From assembly GCA_019059635.1 (NCBI GenBank), contig JAGVRJ010000004.1, forward strand, positions 2,666,001-2,730,000: a stretch of DNA of 64,000 nucleotides, read 5' to 3'. Shown here in pieces: positions 22,306 through 33,496 of the stretch. Position 1 is the stretch's first letter. Every line of letters begins with the position of its first letter. A program made the position numbers and the translations under genes. Below the pieces are notes generated by a model. That model was not told where the DNA came from. It saw nothing but the letters and a program-made list of their open reading frames with translations, and did no database searches. This DNA comes from Proales similis (lineage: Eukaryota > Rotifera > Eurotatoria > Ploima > Proalidae).

Positions 22306-22736
22306 CCAAATATGCATTTGAGCAGCTCAGACCCTCCTCAGCCAAGAATCCGTCATTCAGATTGTTGGCTGCTGAGAACAGATTGCGTCGAGCCGCATGT
22401 TTGCATAAAAGCAAAAATTTATTTTACTGAAAGTGCAATGACGCACATTCGACTGGAATGAGTCTGTTACCCTCTCTCTTGCAACCAATTCAAACGCAAG
22501 AAGCTAAATAGAGATTAATGAATAATTGAATAAAAAACAGCTCAATTGAAGCTTCTTTTCAATCGCGCCTTTTCTTCTGTTTACTCTTTCAGGCTAAGAA
22601 AAACGTATGCAGGCAAGTTACCGCTTCGTTGAAATCGATTTCTGAAAAATTGCTTTTCATTTAGAATTGGGAAGGAGAATATAAAAAGCTGGAGATTCTA
22701 GCCGAGAGGAATTTCTCTGAAGCAATTTAGCTTGAA
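22306..22736. other. Spacer and promoter region of WE1
   Basis: AT-rich spacer between the 7TM receptor and WE1. It contains the WE1 TATA box near its end. Nothing else recognised. Confidence 0.5.
22680..22687 (+). promoter_or_regulatory. TATA box of WE1
   Basis: TATAAAAA, 50 bp before the WE1 start codon; comparable boxes precede most WE genes. Confidence 0.55.
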
Positions 22737-25431
22737 ATGGATTCTTGGCTTCTCTTGCTCATGTTGAGCTACGTCAGATTGGCTTCTGCAATTCCTCATT
22801 GTAAGCAGCATCTCTTTTCGTTCGCTTCAGGTCAACTCTAAATTAGAACTAATTCAAGTGGCCACAGTTACTAATGGCGGTAATGCAATCAAACTATGGA
22901 ACGCTGAGACTCGCTCAACGGCTGGGACCCTCTCAGGACACTCTGGAGTTGTACGCGCAATGAAATACTTGAGCAACGGACGTTTGGCAAGCGTGGCCTC
23001 TGACGGCAATTTAAAAGTCTGGAACTTGAGCTCTGAGACGGCGGTGAATTATGTTGTCGGCGCCAATGTTTGGTGTGTTGAGGAACTCGGCAATGGAAAT
23101 ATTGTGACCGGAAATTCTCAATCTAAATTGCACGTTTGGGGCGCTTTAAATCGATTCATAACATTAGCGAGTGAAGTTAAGAAGATACTTGCTCTAGGCA
23201 CCAGTCGAATGGCCGCTGCATTGGATAATGGCGAAATTCAAATATTAGATCAGAATTCTGACTCGGCGGAGTACAATATTTCAAGTTATTCTTCGCCCGT
23301 ATCGTGCATGGTTCACGTAGGAAACAATCGAATAGCCAGTGGTTATGCCTCGGGAAGGATCACAGTCTGGTCAGACTTGACAAAAGCCGTCATTTGGTCG
23401 CATGTACATCACTCAGGCCAAGTGAACAGCATCGTTCCTGTTTCACTCACACAAATGCTAGCAAGTTCTAATGATCACACAGTCAAAATAATGAATATCC
23501 AAGATAATGGCGGAGTGAGTGCTAAGGTTTCCAGTAATAAACCAATGATGGGAATGGCTCTCATGCCCAGCAATAGAGTGGCCGTGGCAAGCATTGACAA
23601 AGATTTGAAAATAATAAGCCAAACTTTAGCAACGCAATCATTCTCACTCTCTAAAGAATTGATAGATGTGGCAATGGCAACACAAAATCTTTTGGCTGCT
23701 TGCGACAATCATGGATATATTTACGTTTGGAGGCAAAGCGATTTGGTTCATGAAGGAAATATCAATAGCGGACAAACGGCTTTGATGACGCCATTGAATC
23801 GAATAGGTAAAACACCAAGCAGGTTAAACAAAATTTCTGCAAATAATTAAAAAACACATAGAAAATCAGCTTTTGGAGCAAATTATACCGCCAGCCGTCC
23901 CGGAGACCACATCAGCTCCGACCACGATCCCGGAGACCACATCAACAGCAACCACGATCCCGGAGACCACATCAGCTCCGACCACGATCCCGGAGACCAC
24001 ATCAACAGCAACCACGATCCCGGATACCACAAAGGCTCCGACCACGATCCCAGTCGTGGACGAAAGTCATCTCTCTGAGGGAATCATACACCCAGCCATC
24101 CCAGAGACAACAACAGCTCCGACCACTGTCCCAGAGACTACAATGGCAGAGACAACAGAGGATCCGACCACGATCCCGGAGACTACATCAACAGCAACCA
24201 CGATCCCGGAGACCACATCAGCTCCGACTACGATCCCGGAGACTACATCAGCTCCGACTACGATCCCGGAGACTACATCAACAGCAACCACGATCCCGGA
24301 GACCACATCAGCTCCGACTACGATCCCGGAGACTACATCAGCTCCGACTACGATCCCGGAGACTACATCAGCTCCGACTACGATCCCGGAGACTACATCA
24401 ACAGCAACCACGATCCCGGAGACCACAAAGGCTCCGACCACGATCCCAGTCGTGGACGAAAGTCATCTCTCTGAGGGAATCATACACCCAGCCATCCCAG
24501 AGACAACAACAGCTCCGACCACGATCCCGGGGACCAGAACAGCGTCAACCACTGTCCCAAGGACCACCATGGCAGAGACAACCAAGGCTCCGACAACTGT
24601 CCACGAGACCGCTACAACGCCATCCACGGTAACTACGGCAACCACAACCACCACAACAGCAACCACAACCACCACAACAGCAACCACAACCACCACAACA
24701 GCAACCAATCTGCCCTCCGTCCCTGGTAAGCGCCTCCTTTGCTCGCCCATCCATCTCTGCCCCAAACTAATGCCCTCCTCCTCCAACCCTAAAAATCAAC
24801 AGTCGACCAAGAGTTTTCCATCTCCAGTCTGAGCGAGGCCGCTATCTCGACTCTGCTCGAGTCGGGCGCAGACATCTCCGTCTGCGTGATAAACTGCACC
24901 AACGCCGGCAACTGCTTCTACTCAGGCGGGCAGTTCTCTTGCGTCTGCGAGCTTCACTTTGCAGGCGACGCGTGTCAAATAGCCCAGCTGCAGTGCGCCT
25001 CCTCTCCTTGCTTGAACAACGGCACTTGTGTGGACCTGGTCAACAACAGCTCCTACTCGTTCGAATGCAAGTGCGGGCCGTACCACAAAGGCGCCAACTG
25101 CCAGATCGAGGTGGACGTGTGCGCGAACGAGACGTGCTCGGGCCACGGAAAGTGCCGGGCACAGAACTACGTGCCCAGCTGTGACTGCTTCTACAACTTC
25201 GAGGGCGACAGGTGCGAGAGCGAGTCCGAGCAGGGAAAGGCGGTGAAGGCGGTGGTGAGCACCGCGTCGATTGTGGCCATCGCATTCATGGTGCTGTTCG
25301 CGCTTCTCATCGTGGCCATGGACATATTCGAGTACTGCATCCGCGATCGGCCCAAGAAGAAGCGACGCGTCAAGAAACCCCCGAAGAAGTCGGCCTACAA
25401 ACTGGTCTATGTTAACCAGACGTCCGAATGA
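22737..25431 (+). CDS. WE1: secreted-type WD40 propeller - mucin-like linker - 3 EGF - TM receptor
   Basis: Exons 22737-22800, 22859-23806, 23862-24725, 24803-25431; 834 residues. Exon 1 encodes a signal peptide (MDSWLLLLMLSYVRLASA). Exon 2 encodes the propeller of about 316 residues, probably seven WD40-type blades (IKLWNAET, LSGHSGVVRAMKYL, LASVASDGNLKVWNL, family signature CVEELGNGNIVTG). Exon 3 encodes 288 residues of Thr/Pro repeats. Exon 4 encodes three EGF-like repeats (about residues 652-765), a TM helix (about 774-800) and a basic tail (KKKRRVKK) ending near LVYVN. All introns are phase 1. Topology predicts the propeller outside the cell, unusual for WD40. Gene order places it just after a 7TM gene. 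Function unknown; adhesion or recognition is inferred from architecture. I know no named family with this layout. Confidence 0.85.
23896..24600 (+). repeat. 30-bp coding tandem repeat encoding PETTS(A/T)(P/A)TTI
   Basis: Within WE1 exon 3. The unit codes for ten residues, PETTSAPTTI or PETTSTATTI, in two blocks. A larger unit containing VVDESHLSEGIIHPA occurs twice, starting at about 24051 and 24447, 396 bp apart. It encodes a densely O-glycosylatable stalk. Confidence 0.9.
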
Positions 25432-25905
25432 TCAATTTGATGAATCGTATTCTAAAATGAGATTCTTACCTTCTCAGAGCAAACTACCTTATATTTACCA
25501 AAACTTGAAACTTGCCCGATGAGAGTGTATTTGAAATGAATTTTCATTTTTTTGTTCTTTTTTAGTGATCATTAGAATGATTTTCATATTCATAAAAATA
25601 TCCGTCTGATTTAATTATAGAATTTAATTAAAATTAAAATAAAGAATCGCCAAGAGACATGAAAATTTGCATCGGCTGATTAAAATGCGCTTACACATCA
25701 GGGGCCCTATTTATATAGCTTGGCCTGGCCGGTCGATTGTTGTTTGAGCAGGGACGATGCCGCCATCGAATCGAGTGCGCTCTGCGACACATTAAATGGG
25801 TCTCGTAGCAACGACTGCGATTATGCCAGGTCTTCTTGGGCTATTTTAGGCAGCTGGGGTTTCTCTTGATCGCTTTATCGAACTCTTTTCACCACTGTTG
25901 TCAAT
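25432..25905. other. AT-rich spacer between WE1 and the galactosyltransferase
   Basis: Contains the WE1 polyA signal and, at 25711-25718, TTATATAG, a possible TATA element for the following gene. No coding sequence. Confidence 0.45.
25638..25643 (+). terminator. PolyA signal of WE1
   Basis: AATAAA about 200 bp after the WE1 stop codon. Confidence 0.5.
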
Positions 25906-27153
25906 ATGCCACCGGTCCGGCTCAATAGGGCCTTTGCTCGACTCATCCTCTTGCTATTGATCATCACAGTGCTCGTATTCGTTCACTTGTACAACGCTCC
26001 CGATCGAATCGAAAAGATTGCAGCAATGTGTGCATCATATCCAAACGAACTGGGTAAAGTTCAATTTCGTCTTGACGATTGTCTCTCAATTTATCATCGT
26101 TCTCAAGTGAAAAAAGTCAAGCAAGAGGCGAATATGAGCTGGAGCGATATTGAACGAGAGCTCTCAGTCTACCCGTTGCTGAATGGAAAGCGAATTCGGA
26201 CGGGTGGCCAACGCCTTGCCCGAGTGGCCATCATTGTGCCCTATAGGGCCCGACCGACAAATCTAAAAGCGTTTGTTCGCTACATGCACGCATTTCTCGA
26301 TCTTCAGAATGTCAACTACGGCATTTATTTAGTGGAGCCCGACTCTCCACTAGTGTTTAACCGAGCGCTGCTCTTGAACATCGGCTTTATCGAGTCGGTG
26401 CGCGATCAAAGCGACTGGGACTGCTTCATATTTCACGACGTCGACATGCTGCCCGAGATGCAGACAAACTTGTACGAGTGCGATCAGCATAGGCCCAAAC
26501 AAATGGCGGTGGCCATCAGCTCTTACAATTACTCGTAACTAGTCTTTTCCAATCTCGCTTGTCTTTCGCCTGTCTAACAATGCCCGACTGATTGCTGCTC
26601 GCCTTGAAGACAAATCGATTATCTGAAACGGCTGTACATGGGCGGAGTGACTGCACTGAGCAAGAGGCAATTTCTGGCGATCAACGGCTATTCGAACAAA
26701 TTCTTCGGCTGGGGAGGTGAAGGTATTTAGTATTTTGTTCTGTTTACGGCTACTTCTCCACTCGAAACTAACCAAATGGTTCATAAACTAGACGACGATT
26801 TGAGACAAAGGTTTGCTTCTCGACTGGTCTATTTTACCGCTCAGCTTCTAAGTGCTCCTGCGTTAGATGTGAGAAAGTGTTTGGCCGGGTAACAAGACTC
26901 AATCATGAGGTTGGCCGCTATTATGCCAATTGTCATTTGGAAGAGCCAGGAAACAGTGACAGGTAACAGATCTATTCAGCTGCTTCAATTGAGTCGCTCA
27001 CTTAAACCAACACAATTCAATCGTATGCGCAGGCACAAGCTCATCCACACGGCGGTGCAGCGAATGTTTGACGACGGCTTGAACTCAATCGACTACCAAG
27101 TGATCAAGAAGCAGCAGTCCGTCATGTTCACCAGATTCGTGATCACTTACTGA
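25906..27153 (+). CDS. Beta-1,4-galactosyl/N-acetylgalactosaminyltransferase (GT7)
   Basis: Five exons: 25906-26534, 26610-26722, 26792-26810, 26867-26962, 27033-27153; 325 residues. Type II Golgi membrane enzyme: short cytosolic N-terminus, TM helix at about residues 13-29 (LILLLLIITVLVFVHLY), then the catalytic domain. Motifs in order: VAIIVPYRAR (UDP-sugar site), RALLLNIGF, FHDVDMLPE (DVD metal site), YMGGVTALSKRQF, FGWGGEDDDLRQR, LNHEVGRYYANCH and DGLNSIDYQV. These are the hallmarks of the B4GALT1-6 / arthropod beta4GalNAcT group rather than B4GALT7. It adds Gal or GalNAc to terminal GlcNAc of glycans. It lies inside the glycan-rich receptor cluster, which may be coincidence. Confidence 0.9.
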
Positions 27154-27851
27154 CTCGTTTGTCTTAAGCACATCGGCTTGGGTGGCTTCTAGCAACTCGA
27201 ATCTACTCGCTGCGATCTCATTCTTTTTCTTCGATCCGGTCCTGCTCTCCTCAATTCAGCGGCTCATCTTTTTATTCGTTTTTTCTTCAGTTTGAACAAG
27301 ACTCGGGCGCTATTTGACTTGTCTTCGTAAAATATCGGCCTCGAACCATCTTGCTTGAGTGGCATTCGCTTTGTTACTTTGATGATGACGCCATTCTGTT
27401 TGACTGTTCTGTGTGTCAACAAAGAGTAAAACATTTTCATGAATTCAAATTTCTGTTATGAACGTCTAGCACTCATCATTAATAATCGATTAAAAATTTA
27501 TTTCCTCACCAAATCAGGCTACTCGATGTTCTGCTTTGTTTATTCACATCACCCCATTCCAAAATTTTTAGCCATCCGAACTCGAGAGAAAGAAAGAGAA
27601 AGGTACATTTTGCATGTTTTCTCTGGTAGCTGTTTGTCCATGCTTCGATCACTCTTCAAGTTGTCAGTGAGTAAACGAGTTGTCCACGGGTTTCTCATTT
27701 GCTTGTTTTAAGCAGCTTCTTGAACTTTAGACTCTTTGTTCCACAAGAAGAGTAAGACATTTAAAAGCAATAATTCAGTTTTCCTTAATCAGTGGTAACT
27801 TGATATAAAAGCGGCGAGACTGATCTTCTGAGAGCGCATTTCGGATTTTTC
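27154..27851. other. Spacer and promoter of WE2
   Basis: AT-rich, no gene recognised. The WE2 TATA box lies near the end. Confidence 0.45.
27804..27810 (+). promoter_or_regulatory. TATA box of WE2
   Basis: TATAAAA, 42 bp before the WE2 start codon. Confidence 0.55.
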
Positions 27852-29819
27852 ATGATGACGCACACTTTCAAATTGGTGATACTCGGCATCTGCTTACTGA
27901 GGCTTGGATCATGCACTTTGCGCAGTAACTCGATCTTAAAAGCATTCTTTTGCCAAATAACATTTAAATTTCTTGTTGTTGCTCAAGTTGCTGCAGCAAT
28001 CAGCGATTACGTTGAAGTCTGGGATCTTGTCTCGGGTCGATTGCTTTTTGATTTTGAACATTACGACGACATCAATGACATGAAGCTTCTGAGCAATGGC
28101 AATCTTGCCACAGTCTCAGAAGACGGACATACGCGAATCTGGAACCCAATTAGCGGGATTCTTGAAAATGATTTCAACTATGGCAAAGAGACGACCTGTG
28201 TTGAAGAATTGGGGAATGGATTTATAGTCAGTGGCTTGATCAACAATTCGGCTATGGTTCAAAATTCTCTGACTGGTCACCTAATTACGAGCATTGACTT
28301 TGGTCAGGCAGTTAAAAAGCTCTTGGCTTTGGCGTCCGACAAGATTGTGATCGGTGGACAACTCGGAAAGTTGGCCGTTTACGACCATGACTCAAATTCG
28401 CCGCTATTTTCAGTGTCCGGCTGTGAAGCATCGAGTAGTCCAGTCAAGGTCATTGCAAATGTGCACCACGGCAAGGTGGCCACCTCTTGCTCCTATGGAG
28501 AATTGATCGTTTGGAAGCAGAGTGATGGCGCACAAGTCTGGAACGGCTCAGACATTAGTGACACCATATACGACATTATCGCCTTGGACTCAGCTCTTAT
28601 GGCAACGGCCGGCGAAAATGGCCGCATAAAAATCTGGGCAATCAATAGTGGGACACTGGAGCGAACTCTTGAAATAGAGGGGGATCCAGTCATTGGCCTT
28701 CTTTTCTTGTCTGGTTCTAGATTCGCAAGTTTATCGCAACCGGACCAAATTCATGTGTGGCAAATGAGTGACTGGAGTTCTGCTCTGATGCCAGGGGTCA
28801 CGTCGACTGCCATAGGACTCGCTCTGATCAACTTGGATATAATAGCCTGTGCGGTGGCAAATAATCAGATCACATCATGGACCGTGGGAAATGGCACTGT
28901 CTACAAAACCATCACTACTGTAGGCTCAGTTAGACGAATAATCTCCCTTTCTCGGATTGAGGGTAAGAGAATCAGATTTGACAATTCAGTAACTCGATTC
29001 AAATGCCAGTCTTAAATCATAAACAGAAGAGACAACGACTTCCGTCCCAGAGACTACTACGGTAACCACAACCACCACAACAGCAACCAATCTGCCCTCC
29101 GTCCCTGGTAAGCGCCTCCTTTGCTCGCCCATTCTTCTCTGCCCCAAACTAATGCCCTCCTCCTCCAACCCTAAAAATCAACAGTCGACCAAGAGTTTTC
29201 CATCTCCAGTCTGAGCGAGGCCGCCATCTCGACTCTGCTCGAGTCGGGCGCAGACATCTCCGTCTGCGTGATAAACTGCACCAACGCCGGCAACTGCTTC
29301 TACTCAGGCGGACAGTTCTCTTGCGTCTGCGAGGCCCACTTTGCAGGCGACGCGTGTCAAATAGCCCAGCTGCAGTGCGCCTCCTCTCCTTGCTTGAACA
29401 ACGGCACTTGTGTGGACCTGGTCAACAACAGCTCCTACTCGTTCGAATGCCAGTGCGGGCCGTACCACAAAGGCGCCAACTGCCAGATCGAGGTGGACGT
29501 GTGCGCGAACGAGACGTGCTCGGGCCACGGAAAGTGCCGGGCACAGAACTACGTGCCCAGCTGTGACTGCTTCTACAACTACGAAGGCGACAGGTGCGAG
29601 AGCGAGTCCGAGCAGGGAAAGATGACCAAGACAGTGATGAGAACCACATCAATAATTGCAATCTTTGTAATGATTTCTTTCTTCGTATTTATCGTCGGCA
29701 TGGACCTTTTTAAGTTTTTCACGCGAACAAAATCCCAGCCTAAAAAGAGAAAATTAAAACCGAAGCCTGTTCGAGCGATCATTTTCAAGCCTGTTTACGT
29801 GAATTTCAAGCCCGAATAG
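27852..29819 (+). CDS. WE2: WD40 propeller - short linker - 3 EGF - TM receptor
   Basis: Exons 27852-27924, 27988-28962, 29027-29107, 29185-29819; 587 residues. Signal peptide MMTHTFKLVILGICLLRLGS. The first intron (63 nt) has no stop and can be read through, but splicing joins CTLR to IAAAISDY at the same phase-1 position as in all paralogues. Exon 2 is the propeller (VEVWDLVSG, HTRIWNPISG, TCVEELGNGFIVSG, GRIKIWAINSG, HVWQMSDWSS). The linker is only 27 residues. EGF repeats are almost identical to WE1 up to SEQGK, then TM and tail differ (IIAIFVMISFFVFIVGMDLF) and end PVYVNFKPE. Convergent with WE3. Confidence 0.83.
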
Positions 29820-30291
29820 CATATTTGGCCTGCAATTCCAAGAGCCTATTAATCTTCCTTTCCATTTTGTGTACTTTTTATTTCCGAGCATTAATGGCCA
29901 GGTCGTAAATTCTTTGAGAAAAAGAAATAAAAAACCATCATTTTTGATAGTGTTGGGCGTTTGACGCACTATTGATGCAGCGTCAAACGACGCGAGTCAA
30001 TTGACGCAGAAGGATTTTTTTGCGTCAAATGATTTGACTCAGCTCAACTATCGAACTGAGTCATTTGACGCGGCTGGTCAAAAAAAAGTGCGTCAAACAA
30101 CTTTTGGTAATCGCGTCATTTGACTTTTGAGTCATTTTTCCAACAATAATTTTTGACTTGATTAAATAAGTTTATTTAAGCATTTTCCTTTAATTCTGAA
30201 CTTTGTTTCTTTTCTTTTAAGGAACTTTTGGAGAAGAGTTGAATTTAAGAGACCACTCTGAACTGAAAGCTTTTGTCCGTTTTGTCGGTTG
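29820..30291. other. Convergent spacer between WE2 and WE3
   Basis: Holds a polyA signal for WE2 (AATAAA, 29926-29931) and the dense TGACGC/GCGTCA motif cluster described separately. No coding sequence. Confidence 0.6.
29946..30134. promoter_or_regulatory. Cluster of TGACGC / GCGTCA and TGA(C/G)TCA motifs
   Basis: TGACGC at 29962, 30002 and 30066; GCGTCA at 29980, 30022, 30090 and 30113; TGACTCA at 30035; TGAGTCA at 30057 and 30128. Both orientations are mixed. The motifs match CRE half-sites and AP-1 sites of bZIP factors, but the stretch could equally be a decayed foldback element. It lies between two convergent 3' ends, not at a known promoter. Confidence 0.45.
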
Positions 30292-33200
30292 TTAGTTTAT
30301 GTAAACCGGCTTGTACGTAGTTGGCGGTTGATTTTTGCGCGCGATTTTCTTCACCGGTTTTGGTTTCATGAGAAGAGTTGAAATATCTGCAAAAATTATG
30401 AGAAGAGCAAAAAAGGCCAAGATCGAGATGGCAACAATGGCCGACACCGTCATCACGTTTTGCACAGACTTTTTCTCATTCGACGCTATTTCGCAGTTCT
30501 CGCCCTCATAGAGGTAAAAGCAGCTGCATTTTGGCTGGAAATTGCTGGCTCGGCAAACTCCATTGTTAGAGCAGAGGATGCCGGCACATGCGTCGATCTC
30601 TTGTTCGCAGTTGGGGCCCGTATGAAATTCATCGCATTCGCATCGATAGGAGTAGGAGGTTTCGTTCACTAAATCGTGGCATGTGGCGTTGTTTAGACAA
30701 GGCCTCGACTCACACTTAAGCAAAGGCGTCTCGCATGCCTTGCCTCCATAGTCCGGTGCGCAGGCGCACTTTAACTCTCCCGACTCGTAAAAGCATGAGC
30801 CCAAATTAGAGCAGTTGACGATGCAATAGCTCAGATCTATCGGGCTGCTCATCAATACGCTCAGTGCTTGAATGTGAAGGTCGCCGAGAAGAAATCTTCC
30901 TTCTTTGACTGTTTTCATTTGGATTAGGAATAGAGACCGATTGAAGGGTCTAGAACTCAAACTACCCAAACTCTGCAAAACAGCCTCGACAGAGGTAAAT
31001 TTGTCCAGCATATCGCTCGTGTTTTGCGCTGATTTACTCGACTTGACTGTTGATGGTTCAGTCGAGGTCAATTCCGGTTGAGTGGAAGCCTCGGATGTGG
31101 TTTGCACTTTAAATTGAAATTCACTTACTACTTGATCTATGGTGTCTTGTTAAAACAGCTTACAAGACGGAATTTTCGATCTAATGCTAATCAACAGCTT
31201 GATCGGTTTGGGGTTTGCTAAAATTCTCATAACCCGGAATGAATCGAAAATATTGTACCGATAAATATTTCGATTTTCATCGCCAGTGGCAATGCTCCTC
31301 GGGCCAATCTGCGTCATACGAGTTAACTTGTGCGGATGAGTGATCTCAAACAAATACTTGGTCAAATTTTGAAAATTAAAGCCGATAATTGAGTTATTTT
31401 TAGTCGAAATAAGCATTGATTGGTTGAGGGGTAGTTGAATGTGTATTTGACTACTAGCACATAGATCAAGCTGAAACTGGACATCTTTTCCGTTGTTTAA
31501 ATCGACCAGGACTGTGCCAATTGAATTGCAAGCAGCGAGTGTGTTCAAGTTATTTAAGGTATATCCAGTTCTGGCTAAGTCTATAATCGCCGCGCCCTCT
31601 AATCTCGATTGAGTCCACACTAGGCTCATGTTGGTCATGATCCATCCGTGAACTTGCCCGTCTTCGGATGCACTCACCAGATGAGTGCTGTTCACTGCCA
31701 GCAAATGAGTAATTGCATATCGCCCTGGGGTTTGTGATTGGCATTTGTCCACCTGCCTGACGAGCGTTATCGTTCCATCACCCAAACCGACCACAAACTC
31801 TCCTTGATTGACAGCCAGCAACGCAGTTATGTTTTGTTCAAATGTGTAATTCTGAATATCGTTCGGCTCAAACCACTTGCGTACGACTTGATCGCTTCCG
31901 GCTGTGAGCAAGAACAAGTCAGTCAAGGCGAGAAACAGAACACTTGCACCGTGGTTGCCCTCGATGCGTTCCAAAGTATCTAACTGCCAGACTATCACTT
32001 TGCCGTCTGATGCGCCACTCGCAAGAGAGTCCAGCTGCCTATTATATTCGATTGCATTTATCGTAGCCTCATGTCCGGTGAGAACTCTGACCGGACTTGG
32101 CTCACCTAGCCACCAAAGCTCAATTGTCTTAGCGTCTCTTTGAACCGAGGCCACTTGGACAAGTAGAAACGAATTTTATTTTTTCCTCGACAAGAGAGCG
32201 GCACATTGCTTACAACTGACAGCCGTCTTGCCGTTTGGCAAGCTTGTCTCATCTTGAGTTTCTGACGCCAAAGTCGTCAACTGCTGACCTTCTGAAGGAA
32301 GGGCGGAACATTCTGTTTGGATGTTTGAACTCAAGTTCATCACTTGTTTGAATAAATCGATTTCTGACAAGAGCAAGATGAAAGTCGCGCAAATAAACAA
32401 CAATTAGGAAAATATTGCTCACCGATTGTATTCAGACTGACTAAAAGTCGTAGCGCGCCTTGAAAAAATCGTGGCGATTGACTTAGATCATTTTTGTTCC
32501 ATAAATAGGCCGGTGTTCCAATCGTGACCATTAAGTCGCCGGTGGCATGAGCCATACCGTTTATACTCATCGTCACGCTTTCAATTTCAGTCCATTGTTG
32601 CGTAATCAAATTGAACAATTTCAACTGACCGCCACTTAGAGCAATCATCAAGTGCTCAGGATCCATCAGTAGCATGTCGGTTATTTCTTTGCCCGCAAAC
32701 TCCTTGGAGTTATTCAAAGCTCCGTTTTGAGTGTTCAAAATTTGAATTCGACCATTTCGATCAGCGCTCGCCATCGAAAAAGGGCCTAGAGCTTGAATAT
32801 CAGAAATAGGCGCCTTTGAATCTGAATCTCTGTGCCATAACTTGCGACCATCGATAGCGTTCCAGACAATTAATTTTCCCTGCGAGTCACCGCTGGCGAT
32901 CCAATCGACGCCGACTCGAGATAGAGCCTCTATTCGGCCTGAGTGTCCGTCTATGCGGTGAACGGGCTCGAGGGCGTAGCAGTCTCTTATCAGTACCAGA
33001 CCACCGAATATGTATCCAACTACGAACATGTCAAAGCCGAACGCCAAAACTTTTGTTATTTCGTCCGAATAGACAGCAATCGAGCGGTTCGAAGGCCAGA
33101 GGAGAACTTTCCCATCTTGGCCGCCCGATATGACTTGCCCGTTACCCAGTTGGTCTATACACTGAATCTTACTATCGGTCGAATACCAAGCTTCCAAGTC

Positions 33201-33496
33201 TGCTGTTTCGACGTTCCAGATTTTAATCATCTTATCATGAGAGCCACTGGCAAGTCGTCCATCCAATAAATACTTTAAAGCGCTCACGTACTCGGTGTGG
33301 CCGGTCAGTGATTGGGATCTGTTTCCAGAATTGAAGTCGAAGACGAATATTTCATTCGTATGGGCGACAGCGGCGACTAACCAGAGTGGACAATATTTTG
33401 ACAAGAAAGAATTTGACACAAGCCAAGCTTACCTTTATCGGCATGCGCGGTTGCGCTCACAAGAAAAATGCCAAGAAAAGCCAAATAAGCTTTCAT
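30292..33496 (-). CDS. WE3: double WD40 propeller - 3 EGF - TM receptor
   Basis: Exons 33496-33433 (signal peptide MKAYLAFLGIFLVSATAHA), 33376-32423 (propeller 1), 32363-32214 (linker), 32153-31164 (propeller 2), 31106-30966 (linker), 30908-30292 (EGF-TM); 971 residues. The last intron (57 nt, no stop) may be retained, giving 990. All junctions are phase 1. Propeller 1: LTGHTEYVSALKYL, LASGSHDKMIKIWNVET, CIDQLGNGQVISGG, LIVWNAIDG. Propeller 2: LTGHEATINAIEY, LASGASDGKVIVWQLD, then more divergent blades. No second signal-peptide exon or TATA box precedes propeller 2, so this is one gene. The EGF region is diverged from WE1. The tail ends exactly at KPVYIN. Divergent from WE4, convergent with WE2. 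Confidence 0.78.

Noticed and set aside
23896-24600. CRISPR-like direct repeats
   Set aside because: The repeats are coding, contiguous and without spacers, in a eukaryotic gene.
24067-24786. Long Val/Gly-rich open frames antisense to the WE1 stalk (and similar antisense frames at 48994-49428)
   Set aside because: They are shadows of the Thr/Pro codon repeats on the plus strand; no start context, domains or splice signals support them.
27925-27987. Continuous WE2 N-terminus without splicing
   Set aside because: The 63-nt stretch lacks stops, but all paralogues splice here in phase 1 and the read-through adds a second hydrophobic segment without counterpart.
31150-32403. Second half of WE3 as an independent WD40 gene
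   Set aside because: The frame starts with GTG, not ATG; there is no signal-peptide exon or TATA box, and both flanking splice sites are in the right phase to join it to the first half.
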